From Hirudo medicinalis (Eukaryota > Annelida > Clitellata > Hirudinida > Hirudinidae), in NCBI GenBank assembly GCA_011800805.1, contig MPNW01000703.1:46657-110656 (forward strand): a DNA stretch of 64,000 nt, given 5' to 3'. Positions 1 to 14,100 of the stretch are shown piece after piece. The position numbers and the translations under genes were made by a program. The notes beneath the pieces were generated by a model that was given only the letters and a program-made list of their open reading frames with translations, had not been told where the DNA came from and made no database searches. The stretch's first letter is position 1; every line of letters starts with the position of its first letter.

Positions 1-300
1 ACTGTGAAGGAGTTTGTGGAGGGAGCGCCACATGGAACGGGGGTTGGTGTCCGAGTTGAGTTCCTCCTTAATGGAGGAGGCCCTGGAGTTTAGGATGGCA
101 ATCTTGGCAGCTTCTTTAGCAGACTTGCATAGTTGCTTGGCGACGTTGGTGCGTAGACGAAGGTATCTACGTTCCAAGCACCGACAGGTTTTCTTGGCCT
201 CGATTGCCTCGTGGGAGAGTTGGTGATTGGCTTGCTGACCGACTCGAATGGATAGTTTCCTGACAGGGGCATGACTGTCAAGGAGTTCATCTAGTGACTG
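1..300 (-). mobile_element. Non-LTR retrotransposon fragment (endonuclease/RT linker region)
   Basis: Read on the minus strand, about 95 codons are open from position 291 to the window edge. They contain LLDSHAPVRKLSIRV followed by a basic, arginine-rich helix (CLERRYLRLRT) and KEAAKIAILNS. This is the usual order between the endonuclease and reverse transcriptase domains of CR1/jockey-like LINEs: a 'D.HAPVR' motif, then an 'LERR.RR' helix. Upstream codons (300-420) are interrupted by stops, so the copy is decayed or truncated. The fragment runs off the left edge, so its full extent is unknown. Family assignment is from motif memory, not a search. Confidence 0.6.
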
Positions 301-529
301 AGATGATTTCAACTTAACTTCACTAACGCTGCGCGACTTTATTAAAACCCATTGCCAGCCACGCTCATTAACATGAAGAACACGCCAGCTCACAGCCAAT
401 CATTCCAACGCATCATGCCATCGATTCAACAACCCTATCACGCATACAAACACATCCGCGCAACAAAATAATTCCCTGAAATAAAATTAGTAAATGTCAT
501 GTCACTGACACACGTGTTACCTATATTTT

Positions 530-1080
530 GGCAATTCGTCTGGATGGAAAGAAAGCCTCACTAATCATGACAAAGGTCAAGAAAGAAAAAATAGAACGTG
601 TTTCAAACATTTATGTTCTTGAAACCAAAAAAGTCTGGTGCACACAAGCAGTTATAAGGAAGTGGGTCGAGTTGATGCTGCCACTTGTTTTGGCTGGTGC
701 CTAAAGATGTCTGGGATTCAGCCAGCAATCACCATGTTAAAGATATGATGAACTTCCTTGCAGAGAGAAAAATAGATCAAATAATGATTCCCACAGGTAT
801 GACTTCTTACCTCTAGACTTTTGATCATGCGATAAACAATCCTTTCAAGGAATCACTGACATCAGAGTGGAAACTTAATGAAACTTAACCTGTAAGAGAT
901 TGTGAATTGGATGAAGAATTCATGGTATAAAGTTATTGACAGCAATGTTGACAACTGAGATATTGAGAGTATGAGAGATTGGGGCCAATGGTTCTATGAG
1001 AAAGGGTTTTGCAAGAAATTCATGGTTGAGAGATTTATGATGATGTTTCAGAAGATAACATGACTGTATTAGACCACTTA
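530..1080 (+). mobile_element. pogo/Tigger-like DDE transposase relic
   Basis: Conceptual translation with frameshifts and stops gives KVWCTQAVIRKWVE, then VWDSASNHHVKDMMNF, then RKIDQIMIPTGMTSYL and NNPFK. Later pieces resemble LGPMVL and YDDVSEDNMTVLD. The aspartate in VWDSASNHH sits where pogo/Tigger/CENP-B-type transposases carry the second catalytic Asp, and the Gln/Met/Pro-rich strand that follows is typical of them. There are several in-frame stops and at least one deletion after 870. It is therefore a dead copy. No terminal inverted repeats were identified. Confidence 0.5.
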
Positions 1081-2040
1081 GGTATTTCAAAAACATTCTA
1101 ATATTCTGATAATAATGAATGAATATAATCTTGCCTCCTGTAATATAATAATATTTGTAACATAAATGAGTAAATGTACCGATAAATTGTACTCAAAATA
1201 TAAGATATCCACCGAAATGGAGAACAAACTAGTATAACGGCCGTGTATTGTATTTTCAGGAAACCCGGTGTATTTATTTTAAACGCACTTTGTGTCATCT
1301 ATAAATATCTTTTCTCTTGGCTTAAATGATGAATCGCTCGAAAGACCACAACTGGTGCCACTTTGAGATGATAGTCAGCAAGAAATAACCCGAACTTCAG
1401 CTGAAGGGGGGAAATTGCATCGAAGTAGCTTTTCTTCCAAGCTACAAAGACAGCCAATTTAGTCAATCTGAACTTAGTGATTTTGAAATAGCTAAAGATA
1501 CCTACGCGTTAAGACAAGAAAGATTAGGAAGAAATCAAATACCGAACGAAAATAATTTCAATGACCCAGCGAATGCAACGACCCAACAAGCATTACATTT
1601 TCCGGATTCAGACAAGATTTTACAAGCTGCTTAAGTTTTCTTATGTGGCATATCGTAGAGGCATTCTTCATTCGCCTTTGATTCATGAAAATCATTTGGT
1701 TGCTTGGTAATCTTTTATGAATCACGATTTCGATTAATACTTCCATGCTACAAATATTTTTAAAGCTGATTTTTAGATCTTTTATTGGAAAGTCACGGCC
1801 TAAAATCAAACATTTAACAATGTAGTAACGAATATGTTTCAGTTCACATTACAACATGAATATTTCCAAAGGTAGGTCCAAACAGAACATTTATTAAGGT
1901 AATAAGTAATTGAAAATACTTTTGAATAGAGTTCTTTATTATCGATTGTCAAAGAAGTCATTTTCATCGTTCTTCTGAAAAATTTCAGTTTGTCTATTTT
2001 TGGAACTTTTCAAATTCAAATAACCGTTAATTTAAATATT
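1081..2040. other. Intergenic, no gene recognised
   Basis: AT-rich sequence between the transposase relic and the collagen polyadenylation region. Short open frames on the minus strand (for example 1558-1809) have no family resemblance I can see and no splice context. Nothing further is supported. Confidence 0.4.
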
Positions 2041-2041
2041 G

Positions 2042-2047
2042 TTTATT
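2042..2047 (-). terminator. Candidate polyadenylation signal of the collagen gene
   Basis: AATAAA on the minus strand, about 125 nt past the collagen stop codon at 2170-2172. A second AATAAA (2224-2229) lies inside the last coding exon, before the stop, and is discussed under findings. Confidence 0.45.
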
Positions 2048-2169
2048 TAGTGAATAAAGTTTTAAATAGAGGTCTTAAGTTTTAGTAGAACAAGAATGTG
2101 TATGCATTTATGAACACTTCAACTGCCAGCTTTTAGCAGTGCACCAGTAAAATAATTGGTTTAAATTTG

Positions 2170-5100
2170 TTAGTCGTATTTTTGTCTTAAATAAATCAAT
2201 AAATCAAACAAAGTTAACATACTTTTATTGAAATTTGCATAAATGAGTAAAAATCTAGCCTCGTAATACTTTGAAGTTTTCATTTCACAACCAGGCAGGG
2301 GCAACCCATCTTTTCCAATAGGACAGGGTGCGTCGAGTCCAGGAACTCCCTTTTTAAGTTAAATTCATTGTGTTAAGAAATTCATTTGCCTAAAAATACA
2401 ACGAAGCCCAATTTATTGAGGATGTGGTGCGCGCAAGCTACTTGATTAAAACAATTCTTTAACCTGATCGCCTTTCTCTCCCTTGCTTCCCGATTTTCCG
2501 TCTGTGCCCCTCTGACCCTATTTAATTAATTTGAGATGCAACTGTATTTGCATTATATATTTTGTTGTTTCAAATAATATTTAGTTATCCTGTCTTTTAG
2601 GTGTCTTCAGAGCCGCCGAGAGGGGGAAAGTGTTTAGAGACCCGGCAATATTTTGGGACCCGCCTGGGGTTTTAAAATATTAAAATTCTACAATCATGAC
2701 CTTTTTTTGCTTTTCCATTATCAAACTTCTGTCGGTGGCACTGGATGTCTTCATATCCCAAAAGGGATGTCAGACACCATTCCACACCAAAAAAAAAAAG
2801 CCAGGCCGTCAAAGCAAAAACAATGCATCTATAAAATAACATAATAAAATGAAATGGTTAAAAATCAACACAATTTAATTTGGAAAAGAAATAACACGTT
2901 TAAATGATAGATGGAACAGATCTAAGTATTGATATATGCCAAAAAGATATATTAGACAATTGTATGTGGGATTAGGCATATTAACTAAGAGAGCTGCATT
3001 TCTTCATGAGGTTTATGGAAATTTTCGTACTGTCTGTGTTCGCAGCCCTGAGAATAGGTACCATATCAATGGCATAAGTCTCTATATAAATGGTTAACCA
3101 AAGCTGGCGCTATATGAATGGAACTATTTCATTTATACAATATGAAATCATCACTCTTGATATCCACTTTATAAGCATTAGAACGCATTAATGAGTTAAA
3201 TTCTGCTTAACACTTATATTTAAAAACTTACCCTATCACCTTTTTCACCTTTTAATCCTGGTGGGCCCTTGAGTTGAATGTATTCAAAGTGAATATTAAG
3301 CCATACCAATGCTCTGTTTATCCAGAAACTCAAGTTTAAAAGCTACATATTTCTGATTAATCTTTCAAGCTGTACCTTTCTTGATACAATTGCAAATTTA
3401 TTTCAACGAATATAATTCAAACAATAAATGTATTTTATGTTTGCATTTATTCACCTCAAGCACATCGTGAATAAATACATAATCAATTAATAAAAATAAA
3501 GTTGTTAATTTAAACCATACTAACAAATGATCCTGCTGAACCCTGAATAATTTGTCATTGCAATTGAATTACCTAGCTTTTGCAGCACACAATCAGCGAT
3601 GAAATATAGAATCATAATGTTAATAGGAATAATGTTTCAAAGCTATGTATATATAATACATACATTATGTCATTCGCAAAGGTGCTCCGAAGAATAGCAC
3701 GAGAGTAGTTAATCTGTGGAACAAGCTTAATGAGGGGACAATACATTCAGATTCGGTGGAACTATTTAAAATAGGACTATCGAAATTTGGATATTGAATT
3801 AAATAGGAGTGGTTTATCACATAGACATTAGTCTTCTTAAACCACGATTAATGTTATGAATGGTCTCAAGGTCTCATCAGTCAGAGCTGCTATGATTAGC
3901 TGGGAAAGGAGGCGAAAAGTGGAACAAGACCGAGTCACTAGGGCAGTGAAGCAAGCACAGCAGGGTAAGTGGACAACGTGGAAAGACGTGGCACATCGAT
4001 CCCTTACCTGGAGCAATGTGTGAAAGATGTCCCCGCTCCAGGTTGCCTTCGCGATAAGGTCAGTGTACGACCAATTGCCTTCCAGGGACAATTTGCAGAG
4101 ATGGGGTGTAATGGAAGACGGCAAGTGCGGGTTCTGGGCCGAACCGAGACACTGCATCATGTTCTCAGCAATTGCACATATGCCCTTGCCAATATGTACG
4201 GTATGAGGTCGGTATACGTGGCGACATAACCAGGTCCTTCATTAAGTGTGTGAGGCCGCAAAAGCAGCAGTTTTCAAGTAGTCGGCAAATCGCTTTCCGC
4301 ACTAAGATTGGATTGCCTACCCAAGAAAGAACGAAGGCTCTCTGAGGCTGCAGAAATGGCCTCATTCTGGATCTGACAAATGAGAAGCCATAAGAAGTCT
4401 TTCGAAACCACTGCTGCAGGTAAGCCGTCGATCTCCGGTGTCAATGATCCATCGAATCGTCGGGGCCAGTTCCTTGGCCAATATATTCGATATTGTCGGA
4501 AGAAATGGACCGGCCTCGGGTTCGCAGCGTGGACATCCGGATGCGGTCCCCGAAACATAGGGCCAGAAGATTTGAAGATGGGGGAACTCCTCTGAGGATA
4601 CCTGTCTGTGAGCTCCAAGGAGGGGATATCAAGAAACTTTATTAAGGCATATATCAGAAAAAGTTGCCTCCAGGTGATATACAAGCGTATATATTTTATT
4701 AAAGAGTGCATCGAAAAACATTTAATTCCGAAATATTGTAAAAATGAAATATGCATGTATAAATATTTCGATCACTAACGCGAGATCCCGGTGGACCCTC
4801 CTCTCCTTTTTTCCCTTCTGATCCTTTTTCTCCGGGAAGGCCGTCAGTTCCCTTAAAATTGTTTTAAATATTGAAAGTAAAGATCAAAATAATTATCTAA
4901 ATAAGTGCTCATTTAAATTAATCACGGGAAGCTAAAGTAAATACACATTTACTTATTTTTTAGAAATTTATTTATTACAATTACTGATAAATTTAATAAT
5001 TTAATAAATATTTTTTGTTGAGATAAATATTTCTTTCGTTTTTGACAATGCATCGTATTTCAAATGCACTAAAATAACCAATGCAAATGTTATGTGTTAG

Positions 5101-8100
5101 ATGTTTGCGTTAAGTGTTAATAAATCCATAAGCTTCCATAATGTTAAATGTTAAAACATTAGGGGTGGCCAAACTTTTTGGATGCTGCGCCGTTTCCACG
5201 CATCCACGCATGACCGATGGCGGACTTCACTTATTACTGACGCTCTGTTAAAACCTATTATTTAATTATTGCTATTATTTACAAATGTTATTATTTTTAA
5301 TAAGAAAAATGAGATAAATCACAGAAAACTACATTCTTAAAGTTAAATTTAAAATAAAGCATATCTGAAAAATCACCATATGAGCGCATCTTTTCCTTGA
5401 ACACAAATTCGTCGTCATTTTCATAAATTTTGTTATATTCAAAATATCTTTCGTCAAAATCTCAATTAATTTTGAAAATTTACTTTTCATCGCTCATTTC
5501 TCCCTTTTATCGATCTTATCACGTCAAAACTAAACCATAAGAAAGATAATTCAGCTTGAATATAATTTTTAAGTATAATTTCGACAAACGTTCACGATAT
5601 ACTACAATATCTTATAATCGGCTTAAAGTGACATAGTTCTCTTATTTTTTCTATATTTAAAATTAGCTCCGAAATCTATGCCGGTTGTGTCCGTAGGCCG
5701 TAGTTTGTCCACCCCTATATAATATAATATAATACAATATAATATAACATAATATAATATAATACAATATAATATATACTATATAATATAATACAATATA
5801 ATATATACTATATAATATAATACAATATAATATATACTATATAATATAATACAATATAATATATACTATATAATATAATACAATATAATATATACAATAT
5901 AATATAATACAATATAATATATACTACATAATATACACCAATTGTGAGACATCTGAACGGTCACATGTGTTTAGAAATGTTGAACATCGAGATGTCAGTG
6001 GAAAGAATGACGTTAGGTTTTACATCTCATGCCACTTACTCCTGGACCAGGATTTCCTGGCTTTCCATTTGGACCCATCACACCCTTTTTGCAAATTGAT
6101 ATTAACATTAAGTGCAGATATTTGAATGTAGTCTAATTACTCAAATTGACAAAATTTGGTGTTCAAAAGCTGAAATGTCTGTAAGTTGCCAACGGAATTA
6201 TTGTGAATGTTGTTTCCAGGTTGGCTGAGCCTTAATTAATAATTCCTAAATTTATCAAGCTTTTATCAAGAAACAGCATTATTTCATCCTTCTGTAAAAA
6301 ATTGTTTAACAAGATTCAAATGTGTCAAATCAATATTTGTATTTAAATATTTTAACCTTTTAAAATTCAATTTATCTTCTTCAATTGCGCACTATTTCAT
6401 AAGCACTATATGGGCATACAAATTACATATTAAGGTGCGCCTTAATATGTTAAATTTAAATATAGTTTAATTAATGAAGGATAAATATTGTAATAAACCG
6501 GGGGTCCGCAAACTAGTAAGTTAATTAAAAAGTATATTGCGCAAGTATTCAGTTAGTCGAACTGAATAATCGATATGAGTATCTGAGATTCTGGATTGCC
6601 CGAGCTGTCTTGGCGGCTGTCTTCGCTCTAGTCTTCGCTACTTTTGCGCTATTACGAAACTGACTACTAAGCTTCAAAAGACACTGAATTATTCTCTAAA
6701 TCTAATTTGTGATTTTAGTAAGATATTTCGAGATGTTCTTCAAATAAAATAACCACAAATAATGAATTTATATTTAAAGGATGACTACAACAGTTCTTGT
6801 TGAAAAGGTATACAACCGAACTTAAACCCAGACTGAGTTTTGACAAACGGATTGATGCCGTTTAATTAATCGTACAAACTGGGTTCATGTGGTCGCAAAT
6901 CTTTTGGATAAGTCAATAAATAGTCAGTTACTTGTCGATTAAAACCTAATTTTAGTTGCTGACAATTAGAAGCGACATTTACATATTGGAACCACACGAG
7001 TTCTTCATTAGGCATATCGTTTTAGTTGTTTTAGCGGGGGAGTTTTAGCTTCAGAAGATAAAGTTCTATGCTTTACGATTGAAAATGAGTGATTTATAAT
7101 TCAGATATCTGAGAAATTGTGGTGTGATAAAATACATTAACTCAACATCGATCGGGTTTTTTCGGCCGCGCCCCATCTAATATTCAATGATAGCTTTAAA
7201 CTAAACCTTGTTGACGATTAATTAGTGGGATGCTAGGCATGATAAAATTCACACTTTAATCCGTTGATTTAAAACAATGATGAATAAAGAGCGCGAGATT
7301 TACCTGGTTTCCAGCATCCCCTTTATCTCCTTTAGTTCCAGTGTATCCCTTCAGAAATTATTTATTTTATTTTGTTTAATATATACATTTTAACAGCATT
7401 GGAGGCATTTCATTAAACAAATTCCTATTTTATTTATTTCTCACCCTTTCTCCTTTTACTCCAGGACTCCCAGTTTCACCCTTTCATTAATTAAAAAAAA
7501 AAGTTTACCACTTAAGAAGAATATCTATAAGAAAAATGATTTAAAGTCCATAATAGTTGTAAAGTAAACAAAGTTGTACCTTTAAACCAGATGGTCCTTG
7601 GGGACCCTATTCGAAGCAATAATGATAAGCTTTTGAATTTGGAACTTCATTCGAAATATGACTAATAAGCTTGTAAACTAATTATTCTAACCATTGGGCC
7701 AATCGGACCCTGAGGTCCCGATATCTGAAAAATCGTACAATTACCTCTAAGTTTATCGGTTATTTAAGCGAATTATTAAAATTAGGAAGACTAAACTGTT
7801 TTTATGAGATTCAGGTTATCGTAATAGAAAGCTGAACATTCGCCCTGAAAGAAGCGTTTTATAAACATTGTAAATAAAATTATTTAGTAAGGTCATTCAG
7901 AAAATAAAACTGAAACTGGTTTTATTACTGGTATCCCAGGGGATCCAGGCAGACCCGAACTTCCAACTTCTCCCGTTAGACCTACTTCTCCCTTCTCTCC
8001 TTTTTGTCCTGGTAATCCCTTACAAGTGGTAGAAATCATGAAAATTTACATGATGCATCGGGAATTTGCGAGGTACATATAAAATGTTTTATTTTAAATT

Positions 8101-11100
8101 ATTTGATGCTAATGCTTTGATTGTGGGATACATATTCTGCTGTATGTCGTTACACAATTGAGTGAAATACAAAAACAACGTTCTCTATCAGTGTAATTTA
8201 TTTAATTAGTTCAAAAGGCCTAACTTAATTTACAAAATGATTTCTCGACATCGATCTTCCAGAAATATGCCTAATTCTTCGTGACTACTAAGGCACCAAA
8301 CCAATTCATCAACCTCTTCTTTGCAATCAAGCCAGGGATCTCAATCCGCTCATCGGATGTCATCATCATTCTCGTACAAACTATGATGTGGGGATATCCT
8401 GCACGGATTTAGAAGCTTTTCCTCAGGATAATAAATCTTCTGAAACAGTGCACATCTTCAAATCTAGCCTTAGGAATTATTTATGACTATTAAATATTAA
8501 TAATTAGATTATTTAATTAACCAGTTTCCTGCACAATCATTTTCTGTTTTACTATTTATAATTATCATATTGATTTTCCCAACGGATGATTTCTTAAGGT
8601 CGTGATTGTTTTTCAACAAATAAAGTGCATTTAATATCGAAAGATATGTTTAAATAAGCATCGATATCTAACAAAATACATGTGCAGTGTTACATAATGT
8701 ACTTCGAAGTGACTAAATAAATTATTAATTATTGCAAAAGTGTTAATGTTGCATTAGTAATAAAATGCTCAGTTTGTGTTACAATTAAAGAAACTTTTTA
8801 CATGGAGTCCATCTTTTCCCGGAATGCCTTTGCTCCCTTTTAAACCTGGAACTCCATCCTGACCCTTAAAAATTGAAAAATCAATTTATTACTGAACATT
8901 TAATTTAGAGCTAAGTATTTCATAGTGATTTATGGTTTTACTTGGTGTCCAACAAGGCCCATATCTCCCTTAGTTCCCTTTGCTCCTTTCATTCCTACAG
9001 GGCCGATTAGTCCTGGTTGACCCAAAGGTCCAACGGATCCCTTTAAATAAATAAAAAAGCTCAAATTTAATATTGGATATCTCTTTAAAGAGATGTCAAA
9101 GTTCACTTTTCGTCCTCTCTTTCCAGTTTGTCCCTTTTCTCCCGGTAGTCCAATCAAGCCAGGTAAACCTACCTCTCCCTAAGTAAGATGTTATTTATAA
9201 ATAGGAGATTATGATGGAACATTTTAATATCTGAAAACATCTCATATCAAATCTTACAAAGAAAAGGTTAGTGTGGAAAAATAATTCAGAAAAAAGGAAA
9301 CATTCTCACAAAATGCCAAAGCAAAAAGGAGACGCTTTCTTAAAGAAAAGCTGGCGAGTGGAATAAAACTCAACTCTAAAAAATGTTAGATTTTATCTAT
9401 GTTACACTTCTAAACAATGTGATATATTTATAATGTTTTTGATATTTGTCATAACTATATATTTAACCTAGGATCTATAATCGATTGTTTGATTAGACAT
9501 ACGACAATGTTCACCATTTCTACGGAGTTATTCGATACTCACGACGAATAATTGCTTTGAAATGTACCAGATTTCTTACATAACTCTGGATTGCTTACTG
9601 CGTAGAATGTCCAGACATTCAAATGTCAACAGAATATCGCAAATATAAAACGTAAAGAAACTTAAGATTTAAAAAAAAGATACTTCGGAAGTTATAGTTG
9701 CACAGGACTTGATGTACAGTTGGGCAAACAATTCTAAATATTTGACTTAAATTAAGACGTAAAGGAAACAAAAACGACGGAACAAGACAATAATAGTATG
9801 GAGAAACTACTAAACAGTAATTCTTAAATTTTGATTTTGGTCTGGACTACCCAACCAAAACATTTAATTTATTAACCAAATAATGTAGTTTAACGATAGA
9901 AATTAATAAATTTACAGAACGTAATTATGATTTAATTTTCTATGCCAGCTTTAATTTCAAATCATCAAACTACAATTACAATAACATTTACAAATAAGCA
10001 CATGAGAAATATTTGTTTCTGCTCTACTAACCTTTTTCCCAGGTGCACCTGGGAAGCCAGGTGGTCCTGGAGGACCTTCAATAAATCCTGTTGTTCCATC
10101 CAAGAGCGTTCCTGAAATTCTACCAGTATCACCTTTGTCTCCTTTAGCCCCCTAAAAGTAAAAAAAGTTAATTTTCTAAAAGCGTTTCTTTAAAAGCATT
10201 TAGTTTTGTAATTAATTAATTTTTCACAAGTTTTAGTTGATCGATTATGAAATTGCTTATTGAATATGCGGAGGACACATGAAGATGTTTGGATTAATCG
10301 GAGAAAGTAGGACGAGACATCTACAGGAATGACCCAATAATCACATTTTAGTTGGGAGAGCAGTCACCAGAAAACAAATTACCTAATTGACGAATATTTT
10401 ATAGTTAATGTCCACTATATAACCACATGATTAAGATTGGCATGCCTTGCCTGCTAAAAATTAAAATAATGGCTAATCGCCTGGATAGCTTGGCTTTTAC
10501 ATATCTTAATTCTGGCGAATTAAGATCTTAGTGGGAGCATCGAGCACCTGAAATGTTGTTCTAAGGTTTTCACAAAATGTGCAAACGTGATCCATTAAAT
10601 CATACAAGTAAATACTAATTAATCATGCCTGGCTCTTTCATACTCATTTAAAAAACAGCTTTCATATTTATTTCATCAAATATGATAGGTTCTTTAAATG
10701 TGAAAAACCTTAAAAAAGTAATATTAGAAAGAATGATAACAAGCGGTCTTCTCTTTCTAATATATCAAAAGTGGCTACCATGAATCATTTTCATTCAAAT
10801 AAGACTCTTTTTATGTATACAATATTTAATATCTTTTAAACATTTTGAAAAATTGTTTTTAATCAATTAATTATTCAAATAAAATATATGTATATTATAC
10901 ACCAATTTATTACCCTCTTTCCAACGAGTCCAGGTTCGCCCGGCATGCCAGGGAGACCTTCAGTGCCTTGAGGACCAGGAATTCCTTGTTCTCCAGGTGG
11001 TCCAAGGAGACCCATTTCTCCAGAGTCACCTTTGTCCCCTTTCGAACCATGTTCTCCCGGCAGTCCTGGATCACCTGGTAGTCCGGTTTTTCCTGGAAAA

Positions 11101-14100
11101 CCATGATCTCCTTTTTCCCCTTGCGGACCCCGTTGACCTACTGGTCCTCGCAATTTGGTCATTAGGTCTTCAGTAATAGTCTGTCATTAAGTGCTCCAAG
11201 CATGGATAATATTATCCAAATAACGTTTTCATTTAAATTACTTACACATGGTCCACATTTTGCAGAATGTGAATCCATACCAGGCATTCCAGGTGGACCC
11301 ATCACGCCTTTTAAGCCATGGTCTCCCTTGTCTCCTTTAATACCCCCAGCACCTTGAGGTCCAGGTAGTCCAGGTATGCCAACACTTCCTGGTACACCAG
11401 GTGGACCCTGGTTCACATTACAAGTATTCATTTAAATATTACTATGCACAACTAGCATTTCAATGCCAACTTGTTGTCCAGGCAATCCATCGCTTCCAGG
11501 TTTTCCTGATTTTCCAGACTTACCAGGATCACCCTTAACCGCGTCAATTGTTAATTTGTATTAACCAATTATTTTAAATCAGGATTTCATTAAAGAACTG
11601 GTACCTTAATCATGATGACCTTATATTTTGAACCCTTTAATGGAAAGAAGTTAAACTGATTAATTCAAGTGAGAATAAAAGCATAAACAGCCTTTACGAA
11701 ACGAAAAAGTCTAACTTTCACACTTATTAGCTCAGTGTATCCAAATTTGCCATCGTACAATTTCACAGATCTTTTTCCTGGCTTGAGATCATCATAGTTT
11801 CACAGTGAAGCAAGTACAAAATTAATTTTGAATTAAACAAATATTATAGAAGCAAGTTTACTTTTGTCATCAGAGTCTTTCCAAAGTCGTCTTCCAAAAC
11901 GTCATTTTTTCCTGAATGTTCGATAAAGGAGAGACCCTACAATGTTATTTAGAGCACTATTATTAATTTTTAATTTGAAATTTTGTTCACAACCTTTAAT
12001 TTGCGAAACCTTAAATGTCCAACAATCAAATGTGAGCTGACATTTTGAGGCAACATTTTAGTAAACCTAATAAAATTAATCTTATTAGCAACTTGTATCG
12101 TTCCCTGAAGAGGAATTTACATTGGTCGGCTTATCTTTAAGAGCGCTTTGATTTTTTACGACAACTTTTGAAGGCATTATTTTTCAAACTCACATTTTGA
12201 CATGTTATTTGATTTAAAAGTGTATTAAATGTAGAAATTTTTTTTAATCTGAAGATATATGGTATGTGCTGTCGCATTAGTCACATCTTTAAATTTCTTC
12301 TAATGTAATTATAAGGATTCCAAATTATTTCTTTAATTCAAATAAAGTGTCAATATGATGTACTGTGTCCCTTCTTTCTTTTATTTAGCAATGCATCTTG
12401 ATTTCACTGATGTATCCATTATGGGTATATTGCCAGAGTCCTCCAAACATTCACTATAGGATTTAAATCCGGAGAGCTCACTGGCCATTCCATGACATTC
12501 ACTACTTTTTCCTGAAAAAATACCATCGCTTCATTTACGATGTAAATGGAACAGAATGCTGGAAAAGTAATTTTTATGGTAACTCTTAGCAAAGGGATTG
12601 AGAAAACTGGAGATGGTCTTGAGGTAGCTTTTGGAGGTCTACTTTCCTTTCTAATTCTGTCTAACATTCTCTGAGAACATTGGTGGTCTTCCACTAAGAT
12701 TTTTCTTTCCATATTCCTTTGGATTTCTCAGGAAGTTTCTCATGACAGTTTTAGAGCGTTTAATGTGTTCTTCAAATATGTTTCTTAAGTCCTATTTATT
12801 CATTTGATCACATTACGTACAAGATAGCTTGGAGGGTTGCTTACCGGGAGCGACGGTAAAGGCAACAGTCGCTATGTGTCGTGTTCGCAACCCAGTTTGC
12901 ACCGCCACTAAGCGCCCTGAGAGACGGCGCTATATAAATGGATTAAGCACCATTGATGCTTATCTCATCTTAGTCATGCAACGGACTTCAACGGACATCA
13001 AATAAATAAATATTAAGATGCTTATTTGTCCGATTCATCAAGTTATGCTAAGGACATTACTAAAATATTAAAACTACTACTACTACTACTACTGATGCTT
13101 ATAGTGCTCCTGATGGTCCAATAATTAAGGGTTCCGCCTCTCGCGATGGCAGCGCGGTTTCGAACCCCTTTTGGAAGCACCACCGACCTAATCATCCAGT
13201 TGTGTAATAAAAGTTAATAAGCAGCAACATGATGGCTTACGGTGCTACATAAATATACCTATTTTATTATTATTAAAAAAAAATTATTTAATTGCGATAA
13301 ATACACCAAATATTGTTATTAACTTTCACTAACTCTATTTCCCTTTTCCCCCTTTGGACCTGGCGGGCCTATAAAACCCTGGAATAAAAATATCTGTCTT
13401 TGGAAAATATATTGTAACAATGATATTCACATAATAAATAAATGATCTCTACAGAGACGGTCGATTTGAAATGCTGTAGATTGAATTTATTTGTCGTATT
13501 ATCTAGCAACATTAGTCACGATTAAATTGGTAAATACCATAAATTGAAGAATGATGTTTACCTGAGGTCCTCGCAGTCCATCCAGACCTATTGGACCCTG
13601 GAGTAATAAAGACATTTTGATTGCTCATCATTCACTAACATCATTTAGTGTCAAAATTCATGTTTAAAATATTTAATAAAGGTCAATATTAAAACTAACA
13701 TATCCATAAAAATATTTAAGGTTTATAATCTAGCCAAGATATATATATAGAGATTATAATTTATCAATTTATTTTCTTACGGGAAAACCCGGGAATCCTC
13801 TATTTCCTTTAGGACCCTGAAATTGGTTGTAATTTCTTATGTTAAAATCGTAAATGACGTAATCATATTGCAATTAATCCTACGCTTGGGAAGCGACACT
13901 TTATAAATTGTTGGACGTTTGTAATGCTTCACATCCGACACAGATACATAAGACACTCAAAAGATCGGTTAAATACAAAAATATGAGGATATTAAAAATG
14001 AGTAATCAAAATTATAAACGCAATTGCATCATCCTTTGAAAAATTGAAAAACTGCAACAAACAGAAGGCACACAAGAAGCATAAAAAGGCAACCATTTAG

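Noticed and set aside
3837..4160. 107-codon minus-strand open frame
   Set aside because: It is antisense to a LINE C-terminal region that reads convincingly on the plus strand.
4274..4756. 160-codon minus-strand open frame in a collagen intron
   Set aside because: No domain, and it abuts the collagen exon at 4780 without a splice relation. Adjacent sequence is LINE-derived, so chance or a repeat shadow is more likely.
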